A DNA stretch of 64,000 bases from Clitopilus passeckerianus (GCA_944990035.1 CALYLX010000153.1:62001-126000); one strand, 5' to 3'. Positions 21,878-34,514 are shown, numbered from the stretch's first letter. Made by a program: numbers and translations. The notes: generated from the sequence alone by a model not told the origin.

Positions 21878-22951
21878 TCAATTGTAATGACAATCCATTG
21901 ATATCCGTGAGCGATCTTCCCAGAAATCGGTACCTAGTCAACGTGTACATTGGTCGCCTGAACAAAAGTAAAGGCCTGGCGCCAATCATTGACAGACCCC
22001 GAAGAACATGCCCAACCTCAAATTGAAGACGACGACCATTCGAGAGTACACGAAGCATCGTCAGCAACAACGATGGCTATCCCCACACCCGCACCCTCAT
22101 GTCCATGCATCATCGGCCTAGCGTGGTCTAGGTCGAGTCGAAGCACGGCTATGGACAGCCTACTGACTTGTAAGTTAGGCCGCTGGGCGAGCTCGAATCC
22201 AAAATCTGAGAACTCGTTAATGTACCTGAAGAGACTCGTGCAAAAAAAGAACTCAACCTTCTTACCCTCGCGTACTTTTGACGTGAGCCGGTAATATCGG
22301 TATTCGATGTCGGGGCTAGTAACTCGAACTTTAGTCGTTCTCCGTGCTCTGTGTATGTTACATTATCGACTCTTTTACTCTTCTCCGTTCTTGTCAACTT
22401 TCAGTCGAGTTAAGGTTCACGGGAACCTTCTCTCGCCGACGAATTGTCCCGAACACAAACTAGCCACGTGTCCTCCGAACTTTTAACTTGAATTCTACTT
22501 CTCCCCAAGTTAGGCCTTCCCTTCACAACTCCTTTGGCTAGCCGAGACAATCGTGTCGATCCCGCGATTAGGATAGTGGTCCTTCCACGAAGGTAAAGGT
22601 TGCCAGAAACAATATCCCAGTGGATTGGGGTTTTCGGCGTTTCACTACGAGAACAAATGAAGCAGAAGAAGTGAGATGAAAAGAATTGCCACAAAACAGA
22701 GTGTCAGGCAGAGGGTTCTGGACAGAACGGTAGTATGGTAGTACAGGTGTAGAGTGAGCTCGAGGGCCCGTTCTTCAAATGATTTGGTACTAAGATATGT
22801 ACGTGAACTGTAATCCCGAAGGTATCAGATATACGAGGTACACTTCAACAGTATATATATCCGGGCTTTCGGACGAAGTATACATACCTGTGGGATCCAT
22901 CAGTAAAGGTGGTGACGACCCGTTGAAAGAAGAGGGTACATACATGATGTG
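21878..22951. repeat. duplicated spacer downstream of NLR-C
   Basis: Homologous to the spacers next to NLR-B, NLR-D and NLR-F; the part 22600-22951 is especially close to 31040-31374. No gene was recognised. Confidence 0.6.
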
Positions 22952-25172
22952 TTATGACGGTCTTCCTTCAGACTCTAACTTTGAGAGAACCCTGGAGAGG
23001 TCATTCCTGGCATACTGTGCCTCGTGAGGAGATGAAGCCTTTTCAGAAAGCGTAATTGCTTCTTGAAGACAAGAAACAGCTTGATCGAGATTTTCGGCAT
23101 CCTCATGAGCCAGGCCAAGATAGTACATTGCATTAGCCTGGCCATAGGTGTTCTTGATCTCGGTATTGATTCGCTTGGAATTGCCCAAGGTCTCTATGGC
23201 CAGCTCCAACTGCCCTTGCCTCCTGTACACCCATCCCAGCAGGTTGAGTGTGTCTGCCTCTCCCAGTTGAGCATCCACTGAACGGTAAAGCTCAATCGCT
23301 TGCTTCGCGGAGCTTTCAGCCTCAGAAATTTTGCCCATATTGCTATATAGGCCGGCCAGGGAGCGTCGACAGTTTGCTTCCCCAAGCCGGTGCTCTTGTT
23401 CTTGGTAGAGCTTCAAAGCATTATTGCGAGCTCCCTTCGCGTCGTCAAGCCGTTCCAGCTTGCTATAAATTTCTCCAAGCTCCAACAAGTCCCAAGCCTC
23501 CTCAACCAGGTCCCCGACATCCCTGTGAATGGCCAATGCCTCCTGTAATAGGTCCATGGCTTCTTCGTTCCGATCCTGACGCGACAGCACGTAAGCGTGC
23601 GACTGAAGACAGATTGCTTTGGCCTTGGAACCCTCGGGCAGCGCGTCGATGGCTTTACAAATGATATCCGTTGTTGGGGAGTCGATATAATCCATCCATC
23701 GCGTATAAGTGGAGCAAGCATACGCAAGAGAGTTGGTGATGTAGGGGAGGGGCAATGCGAAGTTGAGGATAGCAGTGATGTTGGTGAGCTCGTTGGTGAA
23801 CCAGGTGTATTCAGTGCTTGAATCGTAGTCCTCGTTTTTGTATAATCGGTCGGTGTAGAGGTCGATCAATTTGTGAATAGCTTCAACATCTAAGGGTAGA
23901 TTTTTCAGACAGAACTGCCTGATCGGCGACAGGAGCTGGTATCGAGGGGGTGTTGAATTTCGATCTCGTGAGCACAGAGCTGTATTTTGAAGCGCTCTGA
24001 AGCAGGTATGTAGGTGAATTGACGGAGGGAGAAGTTGTTGAAGCTCCTCTAACCAGCTCTCCTCTGCTGAGAGCCCAGCTGGAAGCACTGCAATTGCTGC
24101 TAATACGGCTCTAGAGTCGTCGCTCATACGTGGGCCGAAGACGGAGAGCCTGAGAGACACATCAAGCTGGTATTGACGACCCGCTACATCCATACCTATT
24201 GCCCGGGTACTCTCTTCAGTCCACCGGCGCCAAAGTGATTGAGGACTCTCAGTTCCGTCACTCAGCAAGTTGGCTACCAGAGTGACTGCAAGTGGTATTC
24301 CAGCGACGCCGTCTAGAATTTTTCGAAGACTTTCCCATTCGCTCTCGCTGAAGTCTTCTTGGGTAATAAGATGCAAGAGGTTCACTGAACCGTCTGGGGA
24401 TAATGGGTCCAATGGTTCCGTTTGTAACCATGATAACCTGAGGGGCCGCTGTACACCCCGAAGGGTAGCTATGATCGCCAGATTAGGGATGGATGCAAGG
24501 TGAGCAAGGAACTCGTCTGCTGCAGAACGATTCTCCTGCACCTCCCAGAATGTCTCGAAGTTGTCGATGCAGATAAGGGTGCATTTCTTTCCTAAGAATT
24601 GCAGAATCCATGATCTAACTCGGGTGTGAGACTTCCTCTCATTGCTCGGAATCTCGAAGATATTGGCAAGGGAGCTATAGACGAGGTCCGGGCTAGAGAG
24701 GCCCTCGAAAGATATGAAGTATTGTCGAGGATAGGCGGAGAGAATCCGGGAGTCCCACATGACACTAGCGGCGAGTGTCGTTTTCCCAATCCCACCCATT
24801 CCTAGAATCGCAACGCGGGTGTTGGGAGAATCCAGGAGTGCGTTCACAATGCGTTTGCGCTGTGAATCGCGCTCGAGCACGTGAACAGGACGGGGAGGAA
24901 GTATATTTTCCAATTCATTCGTGGATTCCCTGCACGTTGGTTAGATATATTCCATTCCCACCGAGACAGGATACCCACTGAGGCTTTATCCCCAAGGATC
25001 CGGCCGCTTCTGAACTCTGGTAAACATTTGTGATGATGTTCCCGATGTGCATTCGCAAATCATTCCCTGCCACCATGATGTTGGATTGGACTGTAGCCGC
25101 CACCTCTGTTTCGATGATCAGCGGCAAATAGGAAAGGTTCTGGCTTGGCTCCATACCTGAGTGAGATGACAT
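22952..25172 (-). CDS. NLR-C: NB-ARC/TPR receptor, intact, 3 exons, 706 aa
   Basis: Exons are 25157-25172 (16 nt, MSSHS), 24979-25105 and 22952-24929, again 2121 nt in total. Exon 2 gives AGNDLRMHIGNIITNVY. Exon 3 gives LPPRPVHVLERD, Walker A GMGGIGKTT, kinase-2 LICIDNFETFW, the RNBS-B-like ATLRG, AGIPLAVTL, the LLSPIRQFC segment and C-terminal TPRs. The TPR end and 3' flank are nearly identical to those of NLR-D, while the NB-ARC part is closest to NLR-B. This mosaic pattern suggests gene conversion in the cluster. Its reading frame is undamaged and it is a good candidate for an active gene. Confidence 0.85.
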
Positions 25173-25536
25173 GGTGTGTAGATCCGAAATGAACTAGCCT
25201 ATCGACCAAGTTCCAATAAGAGGACCAGATTCGGTGACGGAACGATTGAGCCGAATCTCCAAGGCCTGGGGTGGTAGGAAGAGAAGTCTTGATGGGCTGA
25301 AGGCCCTCGACAGCGTCACGCCTGGGCCGTTATCAATTAGCGCCAGCGGCCAACGAGGACCAGGTGCCAATGTCATCTGACACGCATCATTTTGGCAGAA
25401 AGCGCTCATGTACCTGTTCATAAGCGCGCAAGACCTCCAGATCAGCAGACGGCTCACGCCTAGTGAGAACGATGGTCAACATATTTCAAAACAAAGGAGT
25501 TGGATTGTCATGATAGCGTGAACAGGACTGATGTAG
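25173..25536. other. 5' flank of NLR-C, no gene recognised
   Basis: Similar to the 5' flanks of NLR-B and NLR-F, with shared stretches such as GCGTTATCGAT/GACGTTATCGATTAGCGCC. No motif could be assigned. Confidence 0.4.
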
Positions 25537-26821
25537 TTATACACGAGTCAACAGGTAAACAATGAATCTGAGGCTAGCTAAATGATGAATCTGCAGCGAG
25601 TAATCGAGGATACAATCTAAAAGAATGGGTAAGTCAGCGCGGGTTTTTGGCCTGGACAGAATGACGAACCTTTCGTTGAAAACACAGTAGGCATGCGGCT
25701 TGCTGAGTCGCCTCCACCTTGCCTTCATAAAGCCACTCCCTGAACGGCGCTTGAGATGCCTGCCTAGGATAGCTGGCGGTACGGCATTCCCAAGCCCAAG
25801 TACGCCTCGGCGCATATACCAGGGTGTCGAATCTTGCCACCCAATTTCCGTTGCCCTAGTAGGTTGTAATATGTCACCAGGGAGGTCGAGGTCCATGGCG
25901 CAGGGTGGCATCCTACGGGCAAACAAGGCAGTTGGGGTGTCGGAGCGAAAGGTCATCGTCTAGTGAGAGGAAAAGGTACGTCAGTTATCATATCCAGCCA
26001 AGATTAAAAGACGGACCTTATTCAAAAAAGAAGCACCATCGTACTCGCAGTACCATCTCCAGCTGGTCGTCTTCTGGGGTAAACTAGGATTGTTGGAATC
26101 AGGCCCACCTTGTACAGCTACAGCGGCTAGGCGCTTGACGATGGTGTGGAGGTGTTGTAATGCGACCCCTTGAGAGTCAAACTGGACATTCTGTAAGAAA
26201 GCACGTCAGCAACAGTTTCGGAGAGGTAGCAGGTAGCAAGCTGATGGCGGACAAAGCCGGAGGAGGATATGGAGGATGGACAGAATGTGGCGGTCGATAT
26301 GAATGGAACGTGCGGAAAAAAAGGCAATAGGTCCCAAGGTGGTGAAGGTATGTAGATATCAGAAAGGCAGAAGGGCCAAAGGAGAACAGGGTGAAGAGCA
26401 CAATAATGACGGTACCGACGCGGTTGGAGGAGTAAGTAGATGGTGGAGAAAGGAAGTGGGCGAAGAAAGGAACACAAAGGGTCAAGTGGAGGGTAAACGT
26501 GGCGAAGGGAACGAACTCACGAATATTAATAGAACAGCAATCTCCCTGTATCTGATAACTAGGTTGTTTCAGCTGCGTGGCTTCCCGCAGGTGTCGGTTT
26601 AAGGGCGAGGTTGCCTGGATGAAAAAGGTACGCATGTTAGCGAGATTGGCGACTAAACTCTCCATAAGGCAAACAAACCAGCAGCAGTGTGCCATCATCA
26701 ACACTTTCTGTTGCTGTAGCCAAATTTTTGACGAGATTGAAGCAAGACTGAGACAAAGTCGAAACAGCAGAATGTTGGAGGGAGGGAAAGAAGGCGTTGT
26801 TCGTTGATCAGCTCTTCATCG
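25537..26821 (-). pseudogene. X/Y-family gene copy X4, decayed
   Basis: A long exon-like piece at 25675-25960 starts after a CTCACTAG acceptor, reads TMTFRSDTPTALFARRMPPC and ends at a GTTCGTC donor. It matches exons of X2, X3 and X5 (compare ALVAHRMPPCWT in X5). Another frame of the same stretch (ECRTASYPRQASQAPFREWL) matches the following exon of its paralogs, so an internal intron or frameshift is likely. The 5' region up to the bipartite element at 26822 is pyrimidine-rich. Function unknown. Confidence 0.35.
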
Positions 26822-26857
26822 TTTGTTTGTTCTGAAGGTCTGTGCCAAATAATGCGT
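26822..26857 (-). promoter_or_regulatory. bipartite element, copy 5, with altered ACGCGT
   Basis: Minus strand: ACGCATTATTTGGCAC, 8 bases, AGAACAAACAAA. It is the only copy with a change in the ACGCGT core. Confidence 0.45.
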
Positions 26858-26889
26858 GGATTCGATCAAACACGTTGTTTTCTTCCTTC

Positions 26890-27090
26890 ACTCCAGCACT
26901 ACTGGGGTGCCCGGTTGTATCACCCGGAAACACCGCCCTTTGTTACCTGTTTGGTGCCTTCGCATCGGTATTTCTGAAGGATACACCCATGGCTTGCTTT
27001 GTCCCCATTGGTGTATCGGGATGATACACCGACGGGAAGCTACTAAACATGTTTTCTGCGCTAGTGTATCCAAATGATACAGCTGTTCAT
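26890..27090. repeat. cluster of GTATC/GATAC palindromes
   Basis: Two inverted repeats with 5-base loops: GGTGTATC-GGGAT-GATACACC at 27010-27030 and TGTATC-CAAAT-GATACA at 27065-27081. Related half-sites occur near 26925 and 26979. They may be operator-like sites or remains of a small inverted-repeat element. Confidence 0.4.
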
Positions 27091-27299
27091 GCCAGCAGTG
27101 CAGGCAGGCTCGTCCATTCATCGTTCACCCATATCCATTTCATGTCGGAATTTCCTGTAGTTTGAACTTCACATGTAAATCACAATGTCGGAAGGACTTC
27201 GCGCCAAATTTGAGGGCTATTGCCTCCGCCATGCAATTCATTCGTGTCATGTATTATTACACTCGTCTCACACCACGAGTTCCCCATTACATCACCACT

Positions 27300-30068
27300 G
27301 GGCAGGTCCAAACACTCGATGATCCCTCTGACCTCTAACCAATCCTGTAATTAGATGTCAAATGCTTGTTGACCTAGTGGAGTTGCGTCAGTATTGCGCC
27401 CGTATCATCAAGACAGTCACAACCCTCACTTTTGTCGAGTACGTTTAACCCATTCCTTCATTTGTCGTTCTTCACCGCTTTCACTGACACACTTCACTAC
27501 TCTATGAAGTAGCCGTAGTTCGTTTTCCTTTGGTATAGATATCGTTGACCAAGATACCCTGAGTGGCAACAGACGGTATAACTTGTGCTGCAGCACGCTC
27601 GAGCTTTGAAGATGCCAACCCTGCGTCTGATGAATAAAGTAACACCAGTCAGCAATATTACGAGTGGAAACGTTCGAAAAGACGAACCGAAATCTAATCG
27701 ATCTTGTATCGCAGGCCGCTGGGGCATTTTGGCGCAATCTACGTGAGACCAAGTTTGACGGGTTGTAGATATCGACGGCCCAGAACAGAAACTAGACTGG
27801 CAATCAGTTATCAGGTGGTCGGGGTCTCAGGGGGAGAGAAACTACGAACCTATACACACTAAGAGAAAGCACGATATCCTTCCTCTGAGGTAAGTAGCCT
27901 CCTTTCTTTTTGGCTCTTCCGTATGGTGCAGCTTAACGTGAACAGCTCGAATTAGCTGCGCTTTATAGACGACTCGCGAGGTCGAGACCCAAACCATGCA
28001 TCAGCCATTGACCCCCATAGCGGTGAAGCAGAGAATTGACGTACCGCCATAGCCATGGAGCAGGGACCACGAGTACTTGTCATGGTATTGGATGAAATAG
28101 GTACGACCAGGTCCGCAGTCAGTTTGAAGCAACTAGCATTGTAGTGAGATTGCGGTCGACAGCTGAACCCCTCAATCGTTTTCTAGCGAAACAAAAAGTT
28201 AACAAAGAACAGCTTTCGGAAAGTAAAGAAGGAAACAAAAAGCTAAAGCCTGAACAGAGTATGTGGTCGTGTAGACGAACATGAAGAAGTAGATGAAGCA
28301 AAAGTAGCTGAAAACTTACGAGATCCATTCACAACCTCCTTATCGTCACCCCCGTTTGCCTCTCCGGTAATATCACCAACCACGCTTATCCATTCAGACA
28401 TCGAGTCGAGGTGCGTCCCCGACACCTGAAAACCTAAAGAAAGGGTCAGTTCTCGATGAAAACCTCCAGCCTTGAGGGAACAGCAAACCTTTCAGAGTAC
28501 AGAAACAGAGCCATCCCCGCCGCCTGGCCACTCGCAATCAGAGCAGAAGGAAGGTGTACCCGACTTGTAGGCACGCGTTTTTCGTCGATCTATAACAAGC
28601 ATGCTTTTGTCAGTACAGCTCGAATCTGGTAAAGGATGAATATAAGTCGAGTAGGGAACGATGTGCGTGCAGGACATCGGGCGTTCCTAGCGTGGAAAGG
28701 GAAGAAGTGGAGTAATGGAGGGCAGAACCCACCGATATCCCATATTCATTCCCGCTCGCTCGAACAGCAGCACCACAGAATCCTACGAAACAATAACAAT
28801 GCATCAGGTTTCGAAGAATGATGCAGAATTTGAGAGAGGACATACCTCTCAGAAAATGAGCTACGAATACCCCTGGTAGAAACCAAGCCAGTTGTCCAGT
28901 TGGGTAATTCAGCTCATCCCACCTGCCTGGCGTTTCGGAGGATCCGAATTTGCGATGATATCGGGGAGACGCGTAGGCAGAAAGAGTTACCACCTTGTCC
29001 GAGTCTGTAACCTCGTTGAGCAACTACTGCCAGTCGCTGATCTTCCAAGCAGGTGAGCGTATAGCTAGCCAGACGAAGGCTAGTCAGCTGTGGTTCCAGA
29101 ACACAATGACGAAAGAGCGAACCTCTGCGATCATATAGCCATGATCAACAATTTCATTCCAGTTGGATTTCGGCGGGGCGAGACTCAGGATATAGACTTG
29201 GACGCCACGGTTGTCCTGATCTTCGGGTCGGAAAGGATGCGTCGAGGACGAATGTGAGGTAGCCGTATAGTTCCTGTTCAATGACTGGAGGGAACAACAC
29301 CTAGAAAAGAGAGAAATCGTCAGTGAGGAGCTGAAAAGGACGTTTGAAGCGAAATATGCAGAAGAATGGAATGTCATATGATGGGAGCCTTGGTGATGGA
29401 TTATCAACACGAAGGGATAATATAGAGAGAGGGATTGGAGCACGAGCGTCACAAAGGAGCGGAAGGAAGGCACAGGAGGTTGAAAGCAGGATTGGAGAGA
29501 GGAAGGCGTAAGGTATGGCCGGGACGGGAGGGCAATAATCGGCAGTTTCTACTCACAAGCTTGTCGTCATTCTACCCTCGTCAGCTACAGCTGCCGTCCT
29601 GCAGCGAGAGCTGTACGACTTGATTTGGTCGCAACAGAGTAGGTCGTAAGTTGAAGGGTGCGAGCGATCTAGTGAAGGGGAGAAAAGGCACGTCAGTGGG
29701 TAGTTCTCGGCGAGGAGATAGAAGCCGCGATGAATAGGAGGAAAGTGGCAGAAAAATAGAAGATAGAGGAGAATATAAGGGCGACTAACGTGCTAGCCAT
29801 GTCCCATCTCATCCTAGCGGTCCCGAGCTCAAACTTGAAGATTGTGGATGTTGATGTTGGCAGTAGATGCACCGTGTACTTGCTGACGCAAAACGAAACA
29901 TGTCAGAAGCCTAACAGAGCAGATACAGCATCAAACGGACATACCTTCATTCAGATGACGTATGACGAGTCTCCTGATCTTACAGCAGCCAAGGATATGG
30001 CGAGATTGAAGTGGCAAGAGAGAAATCAACGACCCTGACGCAAATGATTCAGGCACGCTTCTGTCGGC
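27300..30068 (-). pseudogene. X/Y-family gene copy Y4, long multi-exon copy of uncertain integrity
   Basis: Exon-like pieces on the minus strand in 5' to 3' order read YTVHLLPTSTSTIFKFELG (~29830), SLAPFNLRPTLL (~29640), QDNRGVQVYILSLAPPKSNW (~29190), VVTLSAYASPRYHRKFG (~28960), SGTPSFCSDCEWPGGG (~28540), THLDSMSEWISVVGDITGEA (~28370) and FLFWAVDIYNPSNLVSRR (~27740). The first matches X5 (TLRLAPTSGTMIFELEAAG near 45990), so X and Y copies are probably different preserved parts of one large gene family. An in-frame stop appears in the second exon if the phase is kept. No known domain was recognised. Confidence 0.35.
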
Positions 30069-30104
30069 TTTGTTCGTTCCAAATGTGAATGCACAACAAC
30101 GCGT
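30069..30104 (-). promoter_or_regulatory. bipartite ACGCGT / AACAAACAAA element, copy 6
   Basis: Minus strand: ACGCGTTGTTGTGCAT, 8 bases, GGAACGAACAAA, followed within ~60 bases by a CT-rich tract. Confidence 0.5.
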
Positions 30105-31374
30105 CTCCCAATGCAGTATTACGCGTCATTACACTTTCACGTCAGGTACGTCACCGTGCTACTGGACCCCAATCACCCGACTATTCATACATAATGGCAA
30201 GACATTGATACCTGTGAGTGATCTCACCATCCCCGACTGCTGCACCCACATCCCGCGTCAATTCCCAGAAATCGGTACTATGCAACATGTATCTTGGTCA
30301 CCCGGACGAAAGTAAACGCCTGACGCCTATTATCGACAGACCTCAAAAGCATACCCAGCCTCACAAAGACAACGGCCTTTCGAGAGTACACGAAGCATCG
30401 TCGGCAGCGACGATACCCATCCCCATCCCCATACCCTCGTGTTCTTGCGTCTTCGACCTCCCATGACAAAGTCACCAAAGGTCCAGGTCAAGGTGAAGCA
30501 CACTTATGGACAGCCTACCGACTCTAGGCCGCTGGACGAGCCCAAATCCAAAATCTGGAAAATAGTTAACGTACCTGAATAGACTCACGTGAAAAAGAAC
30601 TCAGTCTTCTTGTGCTCGCATGCGTTCAAGGTGTGCCGGTAATATCAGTATTCGGGTCTAGTCGCTCAAACTTGAGTGTTGTGTTTTCTCTGAGTACGGT
30701 ACATTACTGACTCTTCATTCCTCTCTGTTCTTTGCCAATTTTCCGCCCTTTCGAGGTTCATACGAGTAGGAACCTTCACTCACAATCATGTTTTCTCCGA
30801 AACTAGGTAGACAAGTGACTCTCGAAGTTTTAATTCGAAGTCTAAACCTCTTCAAGGAGTGGTATCTACGAGCTCAAGGCTCGGGCAGTGCAACATAGTG
30901 TCCTAATTATCCCTCCAAGTTAGGTCCTCCCTTCACAGCTTCTTCGGATATCCGAGACGATCACGTCAAACCCCAGGGCCAATGGTAAGGACAGTATTTT
31001 TCCACGAAGGTAAAGGTTGCCGGGAACAATAACTTAGTGGATTGGGGTTTTCGGTGTCTCACTACGAGAACAAATGACGCAGAAGAAGTGAGATGGAAAG
31101 AATTGCCACAAAATAGAGCGACAGGCAGAGGGTTCTGGACAGAACATGGTGTAGGGTAGTATGGTAGTACAGGTGTAGAGTGAGCTCGAGGGCCCGTTCT
31201 TCAAATGATTTGGTACTACGATATGTATGTGAGTTGGAATCCCCAAGGTATCCGTTATACGAGGTACGCATCAACAGTATATACATCCGGGCGTTGGAAG
31301 GACTGCACCTGCGTGACTGTAAGTAAAGGCGGTGACGTTCCGTCGACGGAAGGCAGTACGTACACGATGTGCTA
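30105..31374. repeat. duplicated spacer downstream of NLR-D
   Basis: Same landmarks as the other NLR spacers, including the 150-bp block at about 30740-30910. It preserves the empty counterpart of the Gypsy-1 target near 30170-30200. No gene was recognised. Confidence 0.6.
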
Positions 31375-34300
31375 TTATGGCCCGCCCTCAGGCTCTAACT
31401 TCAAGAGAACTAGGGAGAGGTCATCTCTGGCATACTGTGCCTCGTGAGGAGATGAAGCCTTTTCAGAAAGCGTGATTGCTTCTTGAGGACAAGAAACAGC
31501 TTGATCGAGATTTTCAGCATCCTCATGAGCCAAGCCAAGATAGTACATTGCATTAGCCTGGCCATAGGTGTTCTTGATCTCGGTATTGATTCGCTTGGAA
31601 TTGCCCAAGGTCTCTATTGCCAGCTCCAACTGCCCCTGCCTCCTGTACACCCATCCCAGCATGTTGAGTGTGTTTGCCTCTCCCAGTTGATCATCCACTG
31701 AACGGTAAAGCTCAATCGCTTGCTTCGCGGAGCTTTCAGCCTCAGAAATTTTGCCCATATTGCTATATAGGCCGGCCAGGGAGCGTCGACAGTTTGCTTC
31801 CCCAAGCCGGTGCTCTTGTTCTTGGTAGAGCTTCAAAGCATTATTGTGAGCTCCCTTCGCGTCGTCAAGCCGTTCCAGCTCTCTATAAATTTCTCCAAGC
31901 TCCATCAAGTCCAGAGCCTCCTCCACCGGGTTCCCGATATCTCTGTGAATGGCCAATGCCTCCTGTAACAGGGTCATGGCTTCTTCGCCCTGACCCTGAC
32001 GCAACAGCACGTAAGCATGCGATTGAATACATTTTGCTTTTGTTAAGCTAGTATCGCTACGTGCTCAACCAAGTATCAAGAGTTCAGCTGCTTAGTCCTC
32101 TACCAGCCTTTGTAGAGACGAGCGAGAGTAATCGAGCGAGTCGAAGTTAAAGCAAATAGCGATGTATAGGCTTTTAGGTCAAGCTGGGGAAGCAAGACCG
32201 AAAGCGTGAAAGTATTTATACATGAAGAGTAGGGCTAAGGGTTGGGCATTGCGCAGCAATGCTAAGTAAGCGAAAGTAAGTATGACTCGGAGTGAGTCAG
32301 AGTAAGAGTCACGACGAGTCATGGTAAGTAAATATAGTACAAGTATCCCACAATCGTGAGAACACTGAGTAATCGTAGCTAAAGAGATGAGTAATGCGCA
32401 GCAGTACTGAGTAATTGTATAAACGTAAGCGGGGCGGGGATAGTAATGGTAGATGAGTAAAAGGAAAAAGAGTCCGGGTGCGTATCCAAGGTAACTGTAA
32501 CAGCTTTGGCCCTAGAACCCTCGGGCTGTGCGTCGATGGCTTTACAAATGATATCCGTTGTTGGAGACCCAAGATAACGCGTCCACCGGGTGTAAGTGTC
32601 GCAAGCATATGCAAGGGAGTCGGTGATGTAGGGGAGGGAAAATGCGAAGTTGAGGATAGAGGCGATGTTGGTGAGCTCGGTGGTGAACCAGGCGTATTCC
32701 GAGCTTGAGTTGTAGTTGGCAATTACCCCCAGTCGGGAGATGTACAGATCGATCAGCCTTTGGATGGCCGGAAGACTGAGTGGTAGGTTCTGCATGCAGA
32801 ACTGTCTCACTGGAGAAAGCAGCTGGTGTCGAGGGGGGGAGGTCGATTTATCGAATGAGCAGAGTGCTGTATTACTCAATGCTCTGAGGCAATTGCGTAT
32901 GTTGACGCCAGGTGGAAGTAGGCCTTGATATTTGTCCAGCCAACTCTCTTCCGAAGAGAGCCCAGCAGGAAGCATAGCAATTGCTGCTAAGATGGCTCTG
33001 GAGTTGTCGCTCATCCGTGGCCCATACACGGAGAGCCCAAGTGAGACATCGAGCTGATATTGACGATCGGGGACATCAGTCCCAATCGCACATGTGCTTT
33101 CCTGATTCCATCGGTGCCACAGTGAGTTCGGGGTTTCCGATCCATCTCGCAACAGGTTTCCAACCAGAGTGACAGCAAGTGGGACTCCGGCAACAGCAGC
33201 GAGCAGATTATGTAGTGGATCTGAGCCGCTGTCTCCAAGTTCTCCTTGCGTGATTTCGTGAACAAGCTCATTTGATGCAGCCTGTGTTAATGGTGACAAC
33301 GGGCCCACCCGGATCCACGCGACATTACCAGGTCCTTGAATTTCCCGAATTGTGACGATGAGGGCAAGCGTAGGGATCAAGGCCACCTGCCCAAGGAACT
33401 CGTCCGCATCACGACGGCTCTTTGGGACCTCCCAAAATGTCTCGAAATTGTCAATGCAGATGACGGTCTTCTCTTGTCCCAAGCGGTGCTTCACCTGCTC
33501 GAGAACCTGAGCATTTGACTTTCGAGAGTCGGTAGGAATGTTGAAGGTGTTTGCGAGGGAGTTATAGACAAGCTCCGGGGTGGAAAGACCTTCGAAGGAC
33601 ATGAATAGTTGACGAGGATAGGTTTTGATAACTCTGGGATCTCGCATGGCGCTGCAGGCTAGCGTTGTTTTCCCAATGCCGCCCATTCCGAGGACCGCAA
33701 CTCTCGCATTCGAGGATGACAGAAGAGCAGAAACGATCTTATCCCTTTCGTCATCATGCTCCAGCACCCGGATTGGTCCCGGGGGAAGAAGGGACGTAGG
33801 ACTGATCGAAGGTGCTCTACACCTAGAGTTGCGTCAGCTCAAGGTGAGCAAAGGCAATGATCAGAGGTTTCCGTACTCGGGGGCGTTCTGAATGGTCCTG
33901 TGTGGAGTCACTACAGCCAATATTTGCGCGATCCCAATCTGTTTGAATTTGAGTTAACCCTGGGGGCTCATGAAGAGAATATAACCCACTGAATCGACAT
34001 TCCTCCCAAAGCTCTCAATCTTGCGGTCAAGCTCATTAAGCTCATCCAGTCCCCGATTGACGAGCCGATTGAGGAAGCTCCGTTTTGTCATCGTTTGCAA
34101 GACGCGATAGACTTCTTTCAATAAGCTGCGTGAATTCCTCAGTATCATCGCTAGCAGTCGAGATGAAAATGGGTACGTGCTCGTGATAAGCCTCTAGCCA
34201 TTGGAAGAAGAGTTCAAGCCTGCTTTCTTCCCTATAGCCTTTCAACATTGCGCATTGCTCAACGACTACCTTTCCGTTCCAAAGGACCTTCTCCAAGATT

Positions 34301-34514
34301 TCGTTACATCGTTTCGAATGTGCCTGGAGCTCCTACATGAAGGGAAATGAGTGAGATCGCCGAAATAATGGTACAGTGAGCGAACCTGACGAATTTGAAG
34401 TAGCTGGTTTACGATTCCAGCAATTCCCTCGACATACGGAAGCTTCTCAGTGGTCTTCGCAACATCCTTCAATATACTAGTTATCGTGAGCGCTAGGGAG
34501 GTGGCATCCTCCAC
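31375..34514 (-). pseudogene. NLR-D: MLKL-like/NB-ARC/TPR receptor split by a solo LTR
   Basis: The N-terminal exons (34386-34514, 34332 downward, and further small exons to about 33830) encode a helical region unlike the other NLRs: LPYVEGIAGIVNQLLQIRQ, then VVEQCAMLKGY, then LTKRSFLNRLVNRG-type sequence (seen as MTKRSFLNRLVNRG). This resembles the MLKL-type four-helix domain common at the front of agaricomycete NLRs. The last part is in the +1 frame relative to the exon before it, with no good intron between, so a one-base frameshift near 34.15-34.19 kb is likely. The NB-ARC (GMGGIGKTT, VICIDNFETFW, AGVPLAVTL) runs to 32503. A solo LTR fills 32041-32502, and the TPR end resumes at 32035. 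Removing the LTR and one target copy restores the frame across the break. The upstream start codon is not resolved. Confidence 0.8.
32041..32502 (-). mobile_element. solo LTR of the Gypsy-1 family inside NLR-D
   Basis: 462 bp, reverse orientation, starting TGTTAAGC on the plus strand and ending GTAACA. The perfect 5-bp target duplication GCTTT lies at 32036-32040 and 32503-32507. It differs from the Gypsy-1 LTR at a few positions and shares some with the Gypsy-2 LTR. A solo LTR forms when the two LTRs of a full element recombine. Confidence 0.95.
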
